Source: Listeria ilorinensis (GTDB lineage Bacteria > Bacillota > Bacilli > Lactobacillales > Listeriaceae). Taken from it: 64,000 nt of DNA. This document shows, in pieces, positions 45,504 to 55,021 of this stretch. A program made the translations under genes and the position numbers. Where the stretch lies: positions 35,448 through 99,447 of the forward strand of contig NZ_CAJYCN010000010.1 of NCBI RefSeq assembly GCF_913566895.1, in the 5' to 3' direction. Under the pieces are notes generated by a model. It was not told where the DNA came from. It searched no databases and worked only from the letters and a program-made list of their open reading frames with translations. Position 1 is the first letter of the stretch; each line of letters opens with the position of its first letter.

Positions 45504-46796
45504 TTATTCGAGCGGGCTGCCTTTGACGCGCTTCCCGCACATACTCAAAATAAATTCGCTGAACATGGCATTGCTCCATGCAAACCAGTCCCGCGTAAAA
45601 TCAGTCGGGTTGCTTGCATTTACACCTTCGTGCATATAATCAGTGTCCCCATCCGAAGCAAGCAGCATCTCAAGGATAGCCTGTTTTTCTTCTTCAGATG
45701 TAGCTGTCAGCCCTTGAATCGACAGTGCGATCGGCCAGACAAAATGATCCGGTGTATGCGGACTGCCGATGCCGCGAAGGATGCTTCCTTCCACAAAGTA
45801 CGGATTGTAGCGGCTTAGGAGAAATTCACGTGTTGCCAGATAAGTGGCATCATCTGCTGAACAGAACCCTAAGTATGGCGCGGCCAGTAGGCTCGGTACA
45901 TTCGCATCATCCATGAATAACTGCCGCCCTGTTCCGTCCGCCTCATAGGCATAAATTTTGCCATGGTACGGATGATCACTTTTGCCAAACAGTTCGATCC
46001 CCGTTCTGATTTCACTTCCCAAACGAATCGCTTTTTGTTGAAGTGCATCATCATCCGGATAAAAGGCCTTGCCGATCTCTGTCATATAGTCCGTGACAAC
46101 TGCGGCAAACATATTCGCAGGTACTAGATAGCCATAAATACAGGCATCATCGCTCGGCCGAAAACCACTCCACGTCATGCCGGTATAAGCCACCTCAGTC
46201 CCTTTACCATTCCGATTCAGTGTATCCGACTGGCGGACATCTTCCCGCACAAAGGAATAGGGGCTGTTTTCATGCCGCTGCTCCGTGTGCCACACATCAA
46301 GGATACTGTGCAGCGCTTGATGGAATTCTGGTGTAAATTGTGCCGTGTGCCCGCTTGATTTCCAAAGCAGATAGGCAAGCTGAACTGGATAACACAGTGA
46401 ATCGATCTCATATTTCCGTTCCCAAACGAGCGGGCTCATTTCTGTTTTATCCGTGCTGAAACCTGCACCGCTTGCTTCTTTATTAAATGCATTTGCATAG
46501 GGGTCATGCAAAATACACTTCATTTGCAGTTCCACAAGTCCAGCTATGACGCCCGCCATCTCTGGATCATTTTCTGCCACCATCAGATAGGGGCGGATCT
46601 GGCTGCTCGAATCTCTCAACCACATTGCCGGAATATCCCCCGTGATTACAAATGGCAAGCCTTCTTTCGTTTTTTGCAATGTCGTCGTATACGTATTGAC
46701 GAAACATTTTTCAAACATCCGTTGCAGTTTTGGCTGATCGGGAAACTTCTCCCGCACCAGCTCAAAGATTTTTTCAAAACTAGTAGGAATTTCCAT
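45504..46796 (-). CDS. GH125 exo-alpha-1,6-mannosidase
   Basis: A 430-residue cytoplasmic enzyme with an (alpha/alpha)6-barrel pattern. GH125 features are DIPAMWLRDSSSQIRPYL near residue 55, DKTEMSPLVWERKYEIDSL, TWSGFRPSDDACIYGYLVP and MHEGVNASNPTDFTRDWFAW near the C-terminus. GH125 enzymes are metal-independent and remove alpha-1,6-linked mannose from N-glycan-type oligosaccharides. The ATG at 46796 has AGGAG 7 bp upstream. It overlaps the end of the GH38 gene, so the two act together on internalised mannosides. Confidence 0.9.
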   Translation of the reverse strand: MEIPTSFEKIFELVREKFPDQPKLQRMFEKCFVNTYTTTLQKTKEGLPFVITGDIPAMWLRDSSSQIRPYLMVAENDPEMAGVIAGLVELQMKCILHDPYANAFNKEASGAGFSTDKTEMSPLVWERKYEIDSLCYPVQLAYLLWKSSGHTAQFTPEFHQALHSILDVWHTEQRHENSPYSFVREDVRQSDTLNRNGKGTEVAYTGMTWSGFRPSDDACIYGYLVPANMFAAVVTDYMTEIGKAFYPDDDALQQKAIRLGSEIRTGIELFGKSDHPYHGKIYAYEADGTGRQLFMDDANVPSLLAAPYLGFCSADDATYLATREFLLSRYNPYFVEGSILRGIGSPHTPDHFVWPIALSIQGLTATSEEEKQAILEMLLASDGDTDYMHEGVNASNPTDFTRDWFAWSNAMFSEFILSMCGKRVKGSPLE

Positions 46797-49461
46797 TATC
46801 ATGCTCCTTTATAAATGTGGCGATCTCAAACGGTCGAATCGTGAATGCCGTATTTCGCTCCTCTTTTTCCTGTTCTAAAATGGTCGATTTAGCATGCGAC
46901 TCAGGAAATTTGATCGTTGCTGTTCCGACGGCTGGTTGATAGAACCGGATGACAGTCTCATTTTGCTGATTTTTCTTCAAACTTGAGAAAACGAGTGTCT
47001 CGCTTGCCGTCCAGTCAGCCCGTTCCAGTCGACCTGGCAGTTCCTCGGAAGTCTTTGGTCGCCTGTGCTGCATCAAGAAGACAGGTGCCAGTAGCTGTTG
47101 CGCCGTTTCGACAGGTGGGGCATCTGTCAGCATGACATAGTACGTGAAGCGAAGTACTCGTTTTGTCTGGGCTTCCGGCGCCGGGAAGTCCCCCCAGTCA
47201 CCAATCTCTGATACCGCCCGAAACAGCGTCAATTCGATCAGCGAACCATCGCGTGACACCTCGTATTCCGGCAAGCCTTCCGCAATGATGGCCATCTGAC
47301 CACAGTGAACGAAATTCTGCATCCGCTGATCATTGGCCGGATTTTGCCAACTGTCGCTCGGCTGATTGGGACGCCGGACGATCTCAAAAACACTGTCCGC
47401 TGAATGACTGTCCGTCTTGCCGCCAGTTGGGAACAGCACTCGCAGTCGGTGGTCTTCTGCTTGATTCTCCAGAGAGGTCTCGACTTTCAAGGCTTTTTGG
47501 CCGCTTGCCAAGGTGAGCGTTGTAATGATCTCCTGCTCAACTAGCAGACTGCTTCTGCCGGATACGCGCTCCGGATGCCAGACAAGGCGGCGTTTCTCTT
47601 CATCTAGAGCAGCTGTGTCTGCGCAAAGCGGGACGCGGACACGATGCCGAATCTCGATCGACTGGCTGACCGCATCTTTTACCACAAAGCGGATTTCGGC
47701 CGGAAGCCCCGCCGTTTGTACCCGATTCTGGTCGCCCGATTCCTTAAACATATATTCATTCCCGATATCACCTGTATCCTCATAGCCGCCAAGCTCAGCC
47801 ACTTCCTTACCCGACTGCTTGTCAAGAATCGTATAACGTCCATCCGGATCCACCGTTACTTGCAACCATTCATTTTCGATGGTAAAAGGAGCCCCTGCCT
47901 CCGTCCGATCCAGCGTTTCCACCATGCTGACCGGCTCCGCATAATAAGTTGCATATCCAACACGCGGCAGATTCCCAGCCACAAAAGTCAGGCGATATTT
48001 TCGCGCAAAGTAAGAGCGACGGAATTTCCGGTCCGGCAGATCGTAGCCAAACTGAATCCCAAGCGGCTCCACCCGAACCGGTATCTGCTGCCCGTCCATA
48101 TCCTTCAATCGGAATGTCTGCTCTGGCTGTTTCGCCAGCTCATCCGGAATCTCCCGAAAATCCATCTGGTCAAAGTAAATGTGATCCGTCTCAATGACCG
48201 TCTCCACCAGCCGCGAACCACCAGCAGTCCCGCTTGCCGCAAAAACAGTCAGCGGAATACCCGCTTGTTCCACCTGAATACGTTCTGTCAGCTTACCTGC
48301 CGCCCGTTCAATCATTGCCGCTGCTGCCTGCTCTACTTTGACAAACCGCGTCTCCATCTCACTGTGCACACTGTCAAGACTGCAGCCGGTAATGCTATCA
48401 TGGATCCCATTTTCCATCAACAATTTCCACGTATAAGCCAGATAGTCGTGTGGATAAGCCGCACCAGTCTGTTCAGCCGCCAACACGGAAAGTGGTTCGA
48501 CCATATAGGTGAGCTGCCACTGCAAGCGGTGATTGGCCTGCTTCAAATACATCCGGGACGATGCCGTATTAGCAAGTGTCGACCAGCCGTCCGAATTTTG
48601 ACTTGTCAGTTCCCCCTCAATCGTCTGAAGCTCCAAACCGCCAGCCGCATCCCGCACAGCCTCAGCATAATCCGTCAAATTACTGTGGACAAATTCAACA
48701 TCCGGATAAAGCGTGCGTGCCGTCTCGATCGCTGCTGCCACATCTATTTGTACAGGCTGATGGTCGCAGCCGTTCATAAACAGCAGATGCTCTGTCGCCG
48801 CAAACCGCTCACTGTCCGCCAATTTCTTATCCCAGAACGCACGAGCCGCCTCGCTGTCCACAGGGATCTCATTGCCATTTGAATACCAATTGGCAAACAG
48901 AATCGCCGGTAGTTTCGATCCATCTGGACTTTGCCAATACAGCTCTGAGAATCGTGACGAAAAAGCGCTGTCGAAAACCTGATTATTAAAACCAGTCGGA
49001 TTAACGCCCCGACCGAAAAAGATTGTCTTGAAACCCGCTTGTTTCATAAGCTGCGGCACCTGACCATATAAGCCGAACGTATCAGGAAAATAGCCGATTT
49101 TCTCCGGCTCCCCATAACGACTTGCCAGTTGCAGCCCGTATTGCAGATTGCGAATATTGGCCTCACCGCTTGTCAAAAAAGCGTCTTGTAACATATACCA
49201 AGGCCCGATCCGTAGTTTTCCTTCTCTGACAAGCTCCACTATTTTCTCCCGTTTTTCCGGTCGTACTGCCAGATAATCCTCCAACATGATCATTTGTCCA
49301 TCCATATGAAAATACCGGAAATCTTCCTCTTTTTCAAAAAGATCTTCCAGCTCATCCATCAGTGTTACCAGTCGAAACCGCAAACTTTCAAGCGGCAAAT
49401 ACCACTCCCGATCCCAATGTGAGTGTGATACGATATGTGCGATTCTCCGTTTTTTCTCCAT
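46780..49461 (-). CDS. GH38 alpha-mannosidase (first, minus strand)
   Basis: An 893-residue cytoplasmic enzyme. The metal-site start HSHWDREWYLPLESLR lies near residue 10. The nucleophile region is YFPDTFGLYGQVPQ, followed by GHS-type sequence FMNGCDHQPV and the DSITGCSLDSVHSEME segment. Beta domains fill the C-terminal half. It resembles the bacterial GH38 branch that contains MngB and streptococcal alpha-1,3-mannosidase. The ATG at 49461 is used because GGGGG precedes it; the frame is open 35 codons further, across the promoter. It is the first gene of the operon GH38-GH125-YesL-kinase-regulator. Confidence 0.92.
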   Translation of the reverse strand: MEKKRRIAHIVSHSHWDREWYLPLESLRFRLVTLMDELEDLFEKEEDFRYFHMDGQMIMLEDYLAVRPEKREKIVELVREGKLRIGPWYMLQDAFLTSGEANIRNLQYGLQLASRYGEPEKIGYFPDTFGLYGQVPQLMKQAGFKTIFFGRGVNPTGFNNQVFDSAFSSRFSELYWQSPDGSKLPAILFANWYSNGNEIPVDSEAARAFWDKKLADSERFAATEHLLFMNGCDHQPVQIDVAAAIETARTLYPDVEFVHSNLTDYAEAVRDAAGGLELQTIEGELTSQNSDGWSTLANTASSRMYLKQANHRLQWQLTYMVEPLSVLAAEQTGAAYPHDYLAYTWKLLMENGIHDSITGCSLDSVHSEMETRFVKVEQAAAAMIERAAGKLTERIQVEQAGIPLTVFAASGTAGGSRLVETVIETDHIYFDQMDFREIPDELAKQPEQTFRLKDMDGQQIPVRVEPLGIQFGYDLPDRKFRRSYFARKYRLTFVAGNLPRVGYATYYAEPVSMVETLDRTEAGAPFTIENEWLQVTVDPDGRYTILDKQSGKEVAELGGYEDTGDIGNEYMFKESGDQNRVQTAGLPAEIRFVVKDAVSQSIEIRHRVRVPLCADTAALDEEKRRLVWHPERVSGRSSLLVEQEIITTLTLASGQKALKVETSLENQAEDHRLRVLFPTGGKTDSHSADSVFEIVRRPNQPSDSWQNPANDQRMQNFVHCGQMAIIAEGLPEYEVSRDGSLIELTLFRAVSEIGDWGDFPAPEAQTKRVLRFTYYVMLTDAPPVETAQQLLAPVFLMQHRRPKTSEELPGRLERADWTASETLVFSSLKKNQQNETVIRFYQPAVGTATIKFPESHAKSTILEQEKEERNTAFTIRPFEIATFIKEHDNGNSY

Positions 49462-49476
49462 TTCCAAACCCCCGTC

Positions 49477-49524
49477 TGTATTCGCTTTCAAGTCAAGTAT
49501 AGTAAGGGATTCCAGCAATTTCAA
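49477..49524 (-). promoter_or_regulatory. Promoter and cre-like box of the mannosidase operon
   Basis: On the minus strand TTGAAA (49519-49524), a 17-bp spacer and TATACT (49496-49501), followed by TGAAAGCGAATACA (49477-49490). This last matches the cre consensus at all but one position and covers the start-site region, as expected for CcpA repression. Confidence 0.75.
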
Positions 49525-49650
49525 CGCTGTCTGCAAAACTCCTATGAATAATCCATTTTTATGCAATTTGTCCAGTGATAAATACGAAAAACCTGTCCAT
49601 GAAGCGCATTTGCCGTTCTGCGCCGCTCCAGAGACCCACCTCCCGCCAAA

Positions 49651-49691
49651 TTGACTTGCGCGAAAGATGTGCTATATTGAAAGCGTTCACG
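49651..49691 (+). promoter_or_regulatory. Promoter and cre-like box of the second GH38 gene
   Basis: TTGACT (49651-49656), a 16-bp spacer and TATATT (49673-49678), then TGAAAGCGTTCACG (49678-49691), one mismatch from the cre consensus, placed over the transcription start. Confidence 0.75.
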
Positions 49692-49708
49692 AAAGGAGTT
49701 TTGGGTAG

Positions 49709-52700
49709 ATGTTTTTAACAGAAGAAAAATTACAGCGGCGGCTGGATGAGGTCGATTTATACCGCCATCAGCCTGTACACACGATCGACTGGTTCCAAAC
49801 GGCCGAAGATGACGGACAGAACGGCCTTTATCCACAAGATATTGTTTTTTCAAACAACAATATCCATTTAGGCGATCGCTGGACGGGACGCGACCGCTAC
49901 CTTTGGCTGCAAACAGTCGTCACCTTCCCGTCTCTCAAAGAAAATACGCGACTGATCGGCTATTTCGATTTCGGCACGACTGGCGACGGGAACAATTCTG
50001 GCTTTGAGTCTCTGTTGTTCGTAGACGACACAGCCTATCAAGGTGTCGACCAGAATCACAAGGAAGTCCTATTTCCCGACGACTTTGCTGGTCAAACGGT
50101 CACACTGACATTTCGACTTTGGTCGGGACTTGAAGGCGGCGGACAGCCCAGAGAACAGACACACGAAATCAAGCGGGCCTTTATCGGTTACTTACAGCTG
50201 GGTGTAGACGACTTATATTTCACGGCCAAGGCAGCGCTAATGACTCAGCAGGTACTGGCTAAGGGCAGTTTGGATGCAGAACGGCTCTTACAGGCGGTCG
50301 ATCGAAGTTTCAAGCGGATCGACTGGAGCCTGCCGGGGGATGCAGCCTGTATCGCGTCTATGGAAGCGGCTGGTCAGTTTTTGAAAGAGGCCATCGCGAA
50401 ACTTCCGCCAAACAAGACGTTTGAAGTATCGGCTGTCGGCCATACGCATATCGATGTCGCCTGGCTGTGGCGATTAGCGCATACCCGTGAAAAGTCCGCA
50501 CGCTCCTTTTCAACGGTTCTGCATTTGATGGAAGACTATCCGGAGTATCAATTTTTGCAGACGCAACCGCAGCTTTATGCCTATATCAAGCAGGATTATC
50601 CGGAAATCTATGAACGGATCAAAAAGCGGATCGAAAGTGGTGAATGGGAAGCGGAAGGCGGCATGTGGCTGGAAGCAGACTGCAATATTCCGAGTGGCGA
50701 ATCACTTGTGCGCCAGTTCCTTTACGGGCAAAAATTCCTGCGCGAGGAGTTCGGCAAACCGTCGACCTATTTATGGCTGCCAGATGTTTTCGGCTACAGC
50801 TTTGCCCTACCGCAGATCATGAAAAAGGTCGGTTTGCATACGTTTATGACGACCAAAATCAGTTGGAATCAGTATAACCGCATGCCACACGATACATTTA
50901 TGTGGCGCGGCATTGATGGAACAGAAATTTTGACGCACTTTATCACGGCTCCTGATCAGAACAGCCATATCTCGACTTACAATGGCAAAATGACGGCCAG
51001 TGAGCTTACTGGTCTATGGGATCGCTATCAAGATAAGCAGTTGGAATCCCCGCTTCTTCTGGCCTATGGTTACGGGGACGGCGGCGGCGGTGTGAACCGG
51101 GAAATGTTGGAGATGCGGCGGCGTTTCGATGAGATGCCGGGCATGCCGACTGTCAAAGCGGAGCACGCCAGTTCCTACTTTAAAAAATTACATCAGACGG
51201 TCGCCGAGACGGACCAATATGTGCACACTTGGGACGGCGAACTGTATTTTGAATATCATCGCGGTACTTACACTAGTCAAGCCACTGTCAAAAAGGCCAA
51301 TCGGAAGCTAGAATTACGTTTACGCCGGCTCGAATGGTTGCTTCAAAGCCGCGCGCTGCACCATGGCGACCTTTATCCGCATGCCGAACTGGCTACCATT
51401 TGGGAGATCGTCCTTCGCAACCAGTTCCATGACATCATTCCGGGTTCGTCAATCAAAGAGGTATACGCGGACGCCCGGTTGGAATATCAAGAAGCTGAGC
51501 AGAAGTTGGCTGCACTTGAGGCGAACTTCTATGAGCATGCACTAAAACCTGCTGAGGATCGGTGGACGATCTGGAACAGTTCGTCTTTTGGGGGCGCCCG
51601 CTATGTGGAGATTGCTTGTCCCCACGATGGACTGGTATTTGAGAATCCAGACGGAGAGATACTTCCGGCCGACCGGCTGGATGCCGATTCATGGCTCGTC
51701 TATCTGCCGGAGGTCGCGCCGCTAGCTGCTACATCCGTCAGCGTCGCGAAAGCAGTCGACCCGTTGGACATTCCGCCAGAAACGCCTTTCCATTTTCACA
51801 CGCGGCAGTTGGAAACACCATTTTATCGCGTCACATGGAACGAGGCAGGCCAACTCACCGAATTGTTCGATAAGCAAAATCAGCGGTCAGTGTTGAAAGC
51901 CGGACAACGTGGCAATGTTTTCCAATTATTTGAGGATAAGCCACTTTGGCACGACGCTTGGGATATCGATTTGTTCTATCAAGAAAAAATGGCAGAGGTG
52001 ACAGATCTAACTCGTTTTGAGGTCCTCCATAATGGATCCCTTCGCTTTACGCTGGCAGCAGAATGGCAGACGCGTTTCTCAACAATCCGCCAGAAAATCC
52101 ATTTTTATCATCAAAATGCAGAGATTCGGTTTGAAACGACAGTTGACTGGCAGGACCGCAACAAACTACTCAAGGTGGCCTTCCCGATTGATGTTCATGC
52201 CCGCGAAGCAACCTATGACATTCAATATGGCAACGTGAAGCGGCCGACACACTGGAACACCAGCTGGGACCATGCGCGGTTCGAAACAGTTTGCCACCAG
52301 TGGATCGATTTAAGCGAAAAAGGGTATGGGGTCAGTCTTCTAAACGATTCCAAGTACGGCTCTGATGTGAAGGACAGCGTGATGCGACTCTCCCTTCTAA
52401 AAGCGGCCGGATACCCTGATCCTGATGCCGATCTCGGTCTGCACAGCTTCACTTACTCGCTCTATCCGCATGCTGGTGACTTTATTGACGGCGACACAGC
52501 CAGAGCCGCTTGGCACCTCAATGACCCACTGCTCGTACAAAAAGGCGATGCTTCGTTTGAAACAGGCATTCAATTAGCCGGGGACAATGTGATGATTGAT
52601 GCAGTCAAGCAAGCAGAAGATGGCAACGGAACGATCATCAGACTCCATGAATTCGCTGGTTCGCATACGTCGATCCGTCTAAGTTCACCATGTAAGCAGT

Positions 52701-52801
52701 TGTATAGTTGCAATTTACTGGAAGAGAACGAACAGGAGCTCACCCCTGATGAAAATATTGCCCTCTCGCCTTATGAGATTTTGACGCTGCGTTTAATCTA
52801 A
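49709..52801 (+). CDS. GH38 alpha-mannosidase (second, plus strand)
   Basis: A 1030-residue cytoplasmic enzyme of the large bacterial/yeast-Ams1-like GH38 branch. After an N-terminal beta domain (about 1-240) comes GHTHIDVAWLWRLAHTREK with the zinc-site His and Asp, then EGGMWLEADCNIPSGESL and the nucleophile motif WLPDVFGYSFALPQI. The last zinc histidine lies in LRNQFHDIIPGSS. The gene diverges from the other GH38 gene and has its own cre-controlled promoter. It differs strongly from the first GH38 protein, so the two probably act on different mannose linkages. Confidence 0.93.
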   Translation: MFLTEEKLQRRLDEVDLYRHQPVHTIDWFQTAEDDGQNGLYPQDIVFSNNNIHLGDRWTGRDRYLWLQTVVTFPSLKENTRLIGYFDFGTTGDGNNSGFESLLFVDDTAYQGVDQNHKEVLFPDDFAGQTVTLTFRLWSGLEGGGQPREQTHEIKRAFIGYLQLGVDDLYFTAKAALMTQQVLAKGSLDAERLLQAVDRSFKRIDWSLPGDAACIASMEAAGQFLKEAIAKLPPNKTFEVSAVGHTHIDVAWLWRLAHTREKSARSFSTVLHLMEDYPEYQFLQTQPQLYAYIKQDYPEIYERIKKRIESGEWEAEGGMWLEADCNIPSGESLVRQFLYGQKFLREEFGKPSTYLWLPDVFGYSFALPQIMKKVGLHTFMTTKISWNQYNRMPHDTFMWRGIDGTEILTHFITAPDQNSHISTYNGKMTASELTGLWDRYQDKQLESPLLLAYGYGDGGGGVNREMLEMRRRFDEMPGMPTVKAEHASSYFKKLHQTVAETDQYVHTWDGELYFEYHRGTYTSQATVKKANRKLELRLRRLEWLLQSRALHHGDLYPHAELATIWEIVLRNQFHDIIPGSSIKEVYADARLEYQEAEQKLAALEANFYEHALKPAEDRWTIWNSSSFGGARYVEIACPHDGLVFENPDGEILPADRLDADSWLVYLPEVAPLAATSVSVAKAVDPLDIPPETPFHFHTRQLETPFYRVTWNEAGQLTELFDKQNQRSVLKAGQRGNVFQLFEDKPLWHDAWDIDLFYQEKMAEVTDLTRFEVLHNGSLRFTLAAEWQTRFSTIRQKIHFYHQNAEIRFETTVDWQDRNKLLKVAFPIDVHAREATYDIQYGNVKRPTHWNTSWDHARFETVCHQWIDLSEKGYGVSLLNDSKYGSDVKDSVMRLSLLKAAGYPDPDADLGLHSFTYSLYPHAGDFIDGDTARAAWHLNDPLLVQKGDASFETGIQLAGDNVMIDAVKQAEDGNGTIIRLHEFAGSHTSIRLSSPCKQLYSCNLLEENEQELTPDENIALSPYEILTLRLI

Positions 52802-53212
52802 TAATGATAGGAAGAAGCGAAAATTCATCGTATTTTTACCGTTTGACCTCATTCTATTTTCAGTGAATGTTGCAAAATTCTGATGTTTTTATCAACTGTA
52901 GTTAGTTTTGATTTAGTTTCAAACAGTTTGAAATAGAAAAAAATGGATATTTTGAAAACTTTTAGTAAGACCAATTGCGAGCTAGAACAAATACTCTAAT
53001 AAAGACTTCTCGAATTAATCAAACAACAAAGTTTAAAGTTCAAATTTCAGATCCCAAACTACCAAAAAAATTCAGCAGGAAAAGATGAAACATTTAATCA
53101 AATATTGGATAAATGGTTTGCAAAAAACAGCAATTACGTTATTTGTATTCAGTTAATGATTCTAAATTAAGGAAGGTACTCCAAATTGAAAAGAGAATAA
53201 AAATATTTGTTC
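52802..53212. other. Gene-free A+T-rich boundary of the accessory island
   Basis: No frame can be supported. Base composition shifts to strongly A+T rich about here and stays so to roughly 63 kb, marking the edge of the accessory region. No terminator after the GH38 gene is evident. Confidence 0.5.
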
Positions 53213-53731
53213 TAAGCAAATATCAGACTGTAGATAAAGTATGAAAATATTTAGTCTACGGTCTTTTTTTATTTATACTAGAAGTGAAAAAAACAACGAG
53301 AAAGGCGAGAAATATGTTATCTAAACAGCAACTATTTGTAAGGCTTGCCCACTTCGAGACGAACGTCTTTCTATCAAGGCAAATAAATGTACGATTTTCC
53401 GACATCTATGGGAAGCTTATTTAGAAGTTCCAGAGGAATTGCGCTTCACTAAAAGGTACAAAGCCTTTGATAAAAAACGAAAAGAAACCATCGAACATTG
53501 CTTTGCAGATGCAAAAGAAAAGCATGATATGTGTTGGACAACTTATCGTGGACTTGCGAAAGTATCCATGCAGGCGATGCTTACTTTTGCCACTATGAAC
53601 TTAAAAAATTAGCACTGTGGAGTTGGAATGACTCTAAGTGTTTCCGATTTTTCATCGTTTTAACAAATCTCTTGGATATTTTCCAAAGGAAAAGTTGTTT
53701 TTCTACAGTCTGATATTTATTCTAAGCAAAT
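53213..53731 (+). mobile_element. IS1182-type insertion sequence relic
   Basis: The left end (ATATCAGACTGTAG, near 53220) and right end (CTACAGTCTGATAT, near 53704) are inverted repeats. Both are flanked by the direct repeat TTCTAAGCAA, a possible target-site duplication. The element is only about 500 bp, so most of it is deleted. What is left is the transposase start and its C-terminal part. Confidence 0.75.
53314..53714 (+). pseudogene. IS1182-type transposase, internally deleted and frameshifted
   Basis: An ATG near 53314 begins MLSKQQLF and runs directly into the C-terminal zinc-ribbon part CPLRDERLSIKANKC in another frame (open from 53346). This continues through the helical motif KRKETIEHCFADAKEKHDM and GLAKVSMQAMLTFATMNLK, which is the conserved C-terminus of IS1182 transposases. 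A one-base loss in the A-run near 53603 then shifts the frame; the next frame continues with KKLALWSW. The N-terminal DNA-binding part and the DDE core are missing, so it cannot transpose by itself. Confidence 0.8.
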
Positions 53732-53780
53732 ACTTTTATTCTTACAATATTAAATTTCATTTAATAAAAAAATAGAGACC

Positions 53781-53874
53781 GACGGATAATTTCGGAAAAA
53801 CAATAAGCGTTCCCCTGTTAAAACTCCTTATTTTATGGTAATATGTTTACCTAAGGACGGATTATTCCGAAAAG
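53781..53874. promoter_or_regulatory. Promoter flanked by two operator-like repeats, upstream of the ATPase/protease operon
   Basis: GACGGATAATTTCGGAAAA (53781-53799) recurs as GACGGATTATTCCGAAAAG (53856-53874). Each contains a near-palindrome of the form CGGAT..ATTCCG. Between them lies an extended -10 (TGGTAATAT, hexamer 53839-53844) with a weak TGTTAA 17 bp upstream. The second repeat runs into the AAGGAGG ribosome site of the first gene. The layout suggests autoregulation by an HTH protein, perhaps the ATPase itself. Confidence 0.6.
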
Positions 53875-53885
53875 GAGGATAAACA

Positions 53886-55016
53886 ATGAAGATTGAAGAT
53901 GTTATTGGATTAGCAGAGAATCATTTTCAAGAAAAAGAAACACTATTTAGAAAGTCTCTTTTAAAAATAGCAGAAAATGAAAAAAAAGCAGGAAAAAACA
54001 ATAACTACTCCATGTTATTAAATGTATTAAGTAAGTATCCAGAAGAAAAAAAGTATGAAGCATCTTCTGGCTTGAAGATGTTCGATCATAATAAGAAAAA
54101 GGATAATTCAAGTATTCCAAAATCTAAATTGTACGATGTTATATATCCATCAAGTATTAATTCAGACAACCTCGTTCTATCAACTGAAATCAAAAATAAA
54201 ATTAACTCACTAATTAGTGAGTACACTAACAAAGAAAAATTTGAAACCAGAGGTATCATTATTGAGAATCGACTTTTACTTTGTGGACCTCCTGGTTGTG
54301 GAAAAACTACCATTGCCTACCATATTGCAAAAAAAATGAACTTGCCTATTGTCTATGTCAGGTTAGATTCATTAATTTCCTCTATGTTGGGGCAGACCTC
54401 CTCTAATCTAAGAACAATATTTGAAGAGTTAAATAATAAGAATGTAATTATTTTCCTTGATGAATTCGATTCTATTGCAAAGAAGAGGGACGATAGTAAC
54501 GAATTAGGAGAATTAAAAAGAGTTGTAAATTCATTGCTTCAAAATATCGATCAAATGCCTACAAACAATTTCCTAATCGCCGCTTCTAACCATGAAAAAT
54601 TATTAGACTCTGCTGTCTGGAGAAGATTTAACAGCATTTTATATTTAGGTAAACCTGACACAAAATTAAGAGAAATTTACATTAGAAACTTATTACTACA
54701 GCATAAGTTTCATATGGATGATGGTAGCATTAAAAAAGCTAGCCACTACTGCGAAAATTTTAGTTTTTCAGAAATACAGGAAGTTTGCATGAAGACAATG
54801 AAAAAATCAGTCTTAAACAATAGTTCTAATATTTTATTAAAAGAATTTTCAGAATCTATCATCGAAGTCGTTCTAATGTATAACTTTTCTAAGAAGAAAA
54901 TTGATTATGAAAAGATAACAAAACTAAGAGAAAACGGTTTAACTCTAACTAGTATTTCAGAATTATTAAAAATTCCACGCAGCACACTTGCAGATAAGCT
55001 GAAAGGAGGTAAGTAA
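53886..55016 (+). CDS. AAA+ ATPase of an IetAS-like defence operon, with C-terminal HTH
   Basis: A 376-residue protein. Residues 1-110 are a helical, lysine-rich N-terminal domain. The AAA+ core has Walker A GPPGCGKTT (134-142), Walker B IIFLDEFDS (Asp192-Glu193), sensor 1 region LIAASNHE and arginine-finger region WRRFN. The C-terminal 40 residues form a homeodomain-like HTH (LTLTSISELLKIPRSTLADK). FtsH/SpoVK-type ATPases of this size paired with an S8 protease make up the IetAS system, described on a Ti plasmid and later shown to protect against phage. The protease gene starts 5 bp downstream. The function is inferred from architecture. Confidence 0.85.
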   Translation: MKIEDVIGLAENHFQEKETLFRKSLLKIAENEKKAGKNNNYSMLLNVLSKYPEEKKYEASSGLKMFDHNKKKDNSSIPKSKLYDVIYPSSINSDNLVLSTEIKNKINSLISEYTNKEKFETRGIIIENRLLLCGPPGCGKTTIAYHIAKKMNLPIVYVRLDSLISSMLGQTSSNLRTIFEELNNKNVIIFLDEFDSIAKKRDDSNELGELKRVVNSLLQNIDQMPTNNFLIAASNHEKLLDSAVWRRFNSILYLGKPDTKLREIYIRNLLLQHKFHMDDGSIKKASHYCENFSFSEIQEVCMKTMKKSVLNNSSNILLKEFSESIIEVVLMYNFSKKKIDYEKITKLRENGLTLTSISELLKIPRSTLADKLKGGK

Positions 55017-55021
55017 AGATT

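Noticed and set aside
47644..48882. 412-codon plus-strand frame opposite the GH38 gene
   Set aside because: It is antisense to the catalytic and beta domains of a clear GH38 enzyme, has no ribosome site and its translation is rich in Arg, His, Pro and Cys with no domain pattern.
49462..49566. N-terminal extension of the first GH38 protein
   Set aside because: The frame is open for 35 more codons, but this stretch contains the -35, -10 and cre-like box, and the conserved start MEKKRRIAHIVSHSHWDRE has its own ribosome site.
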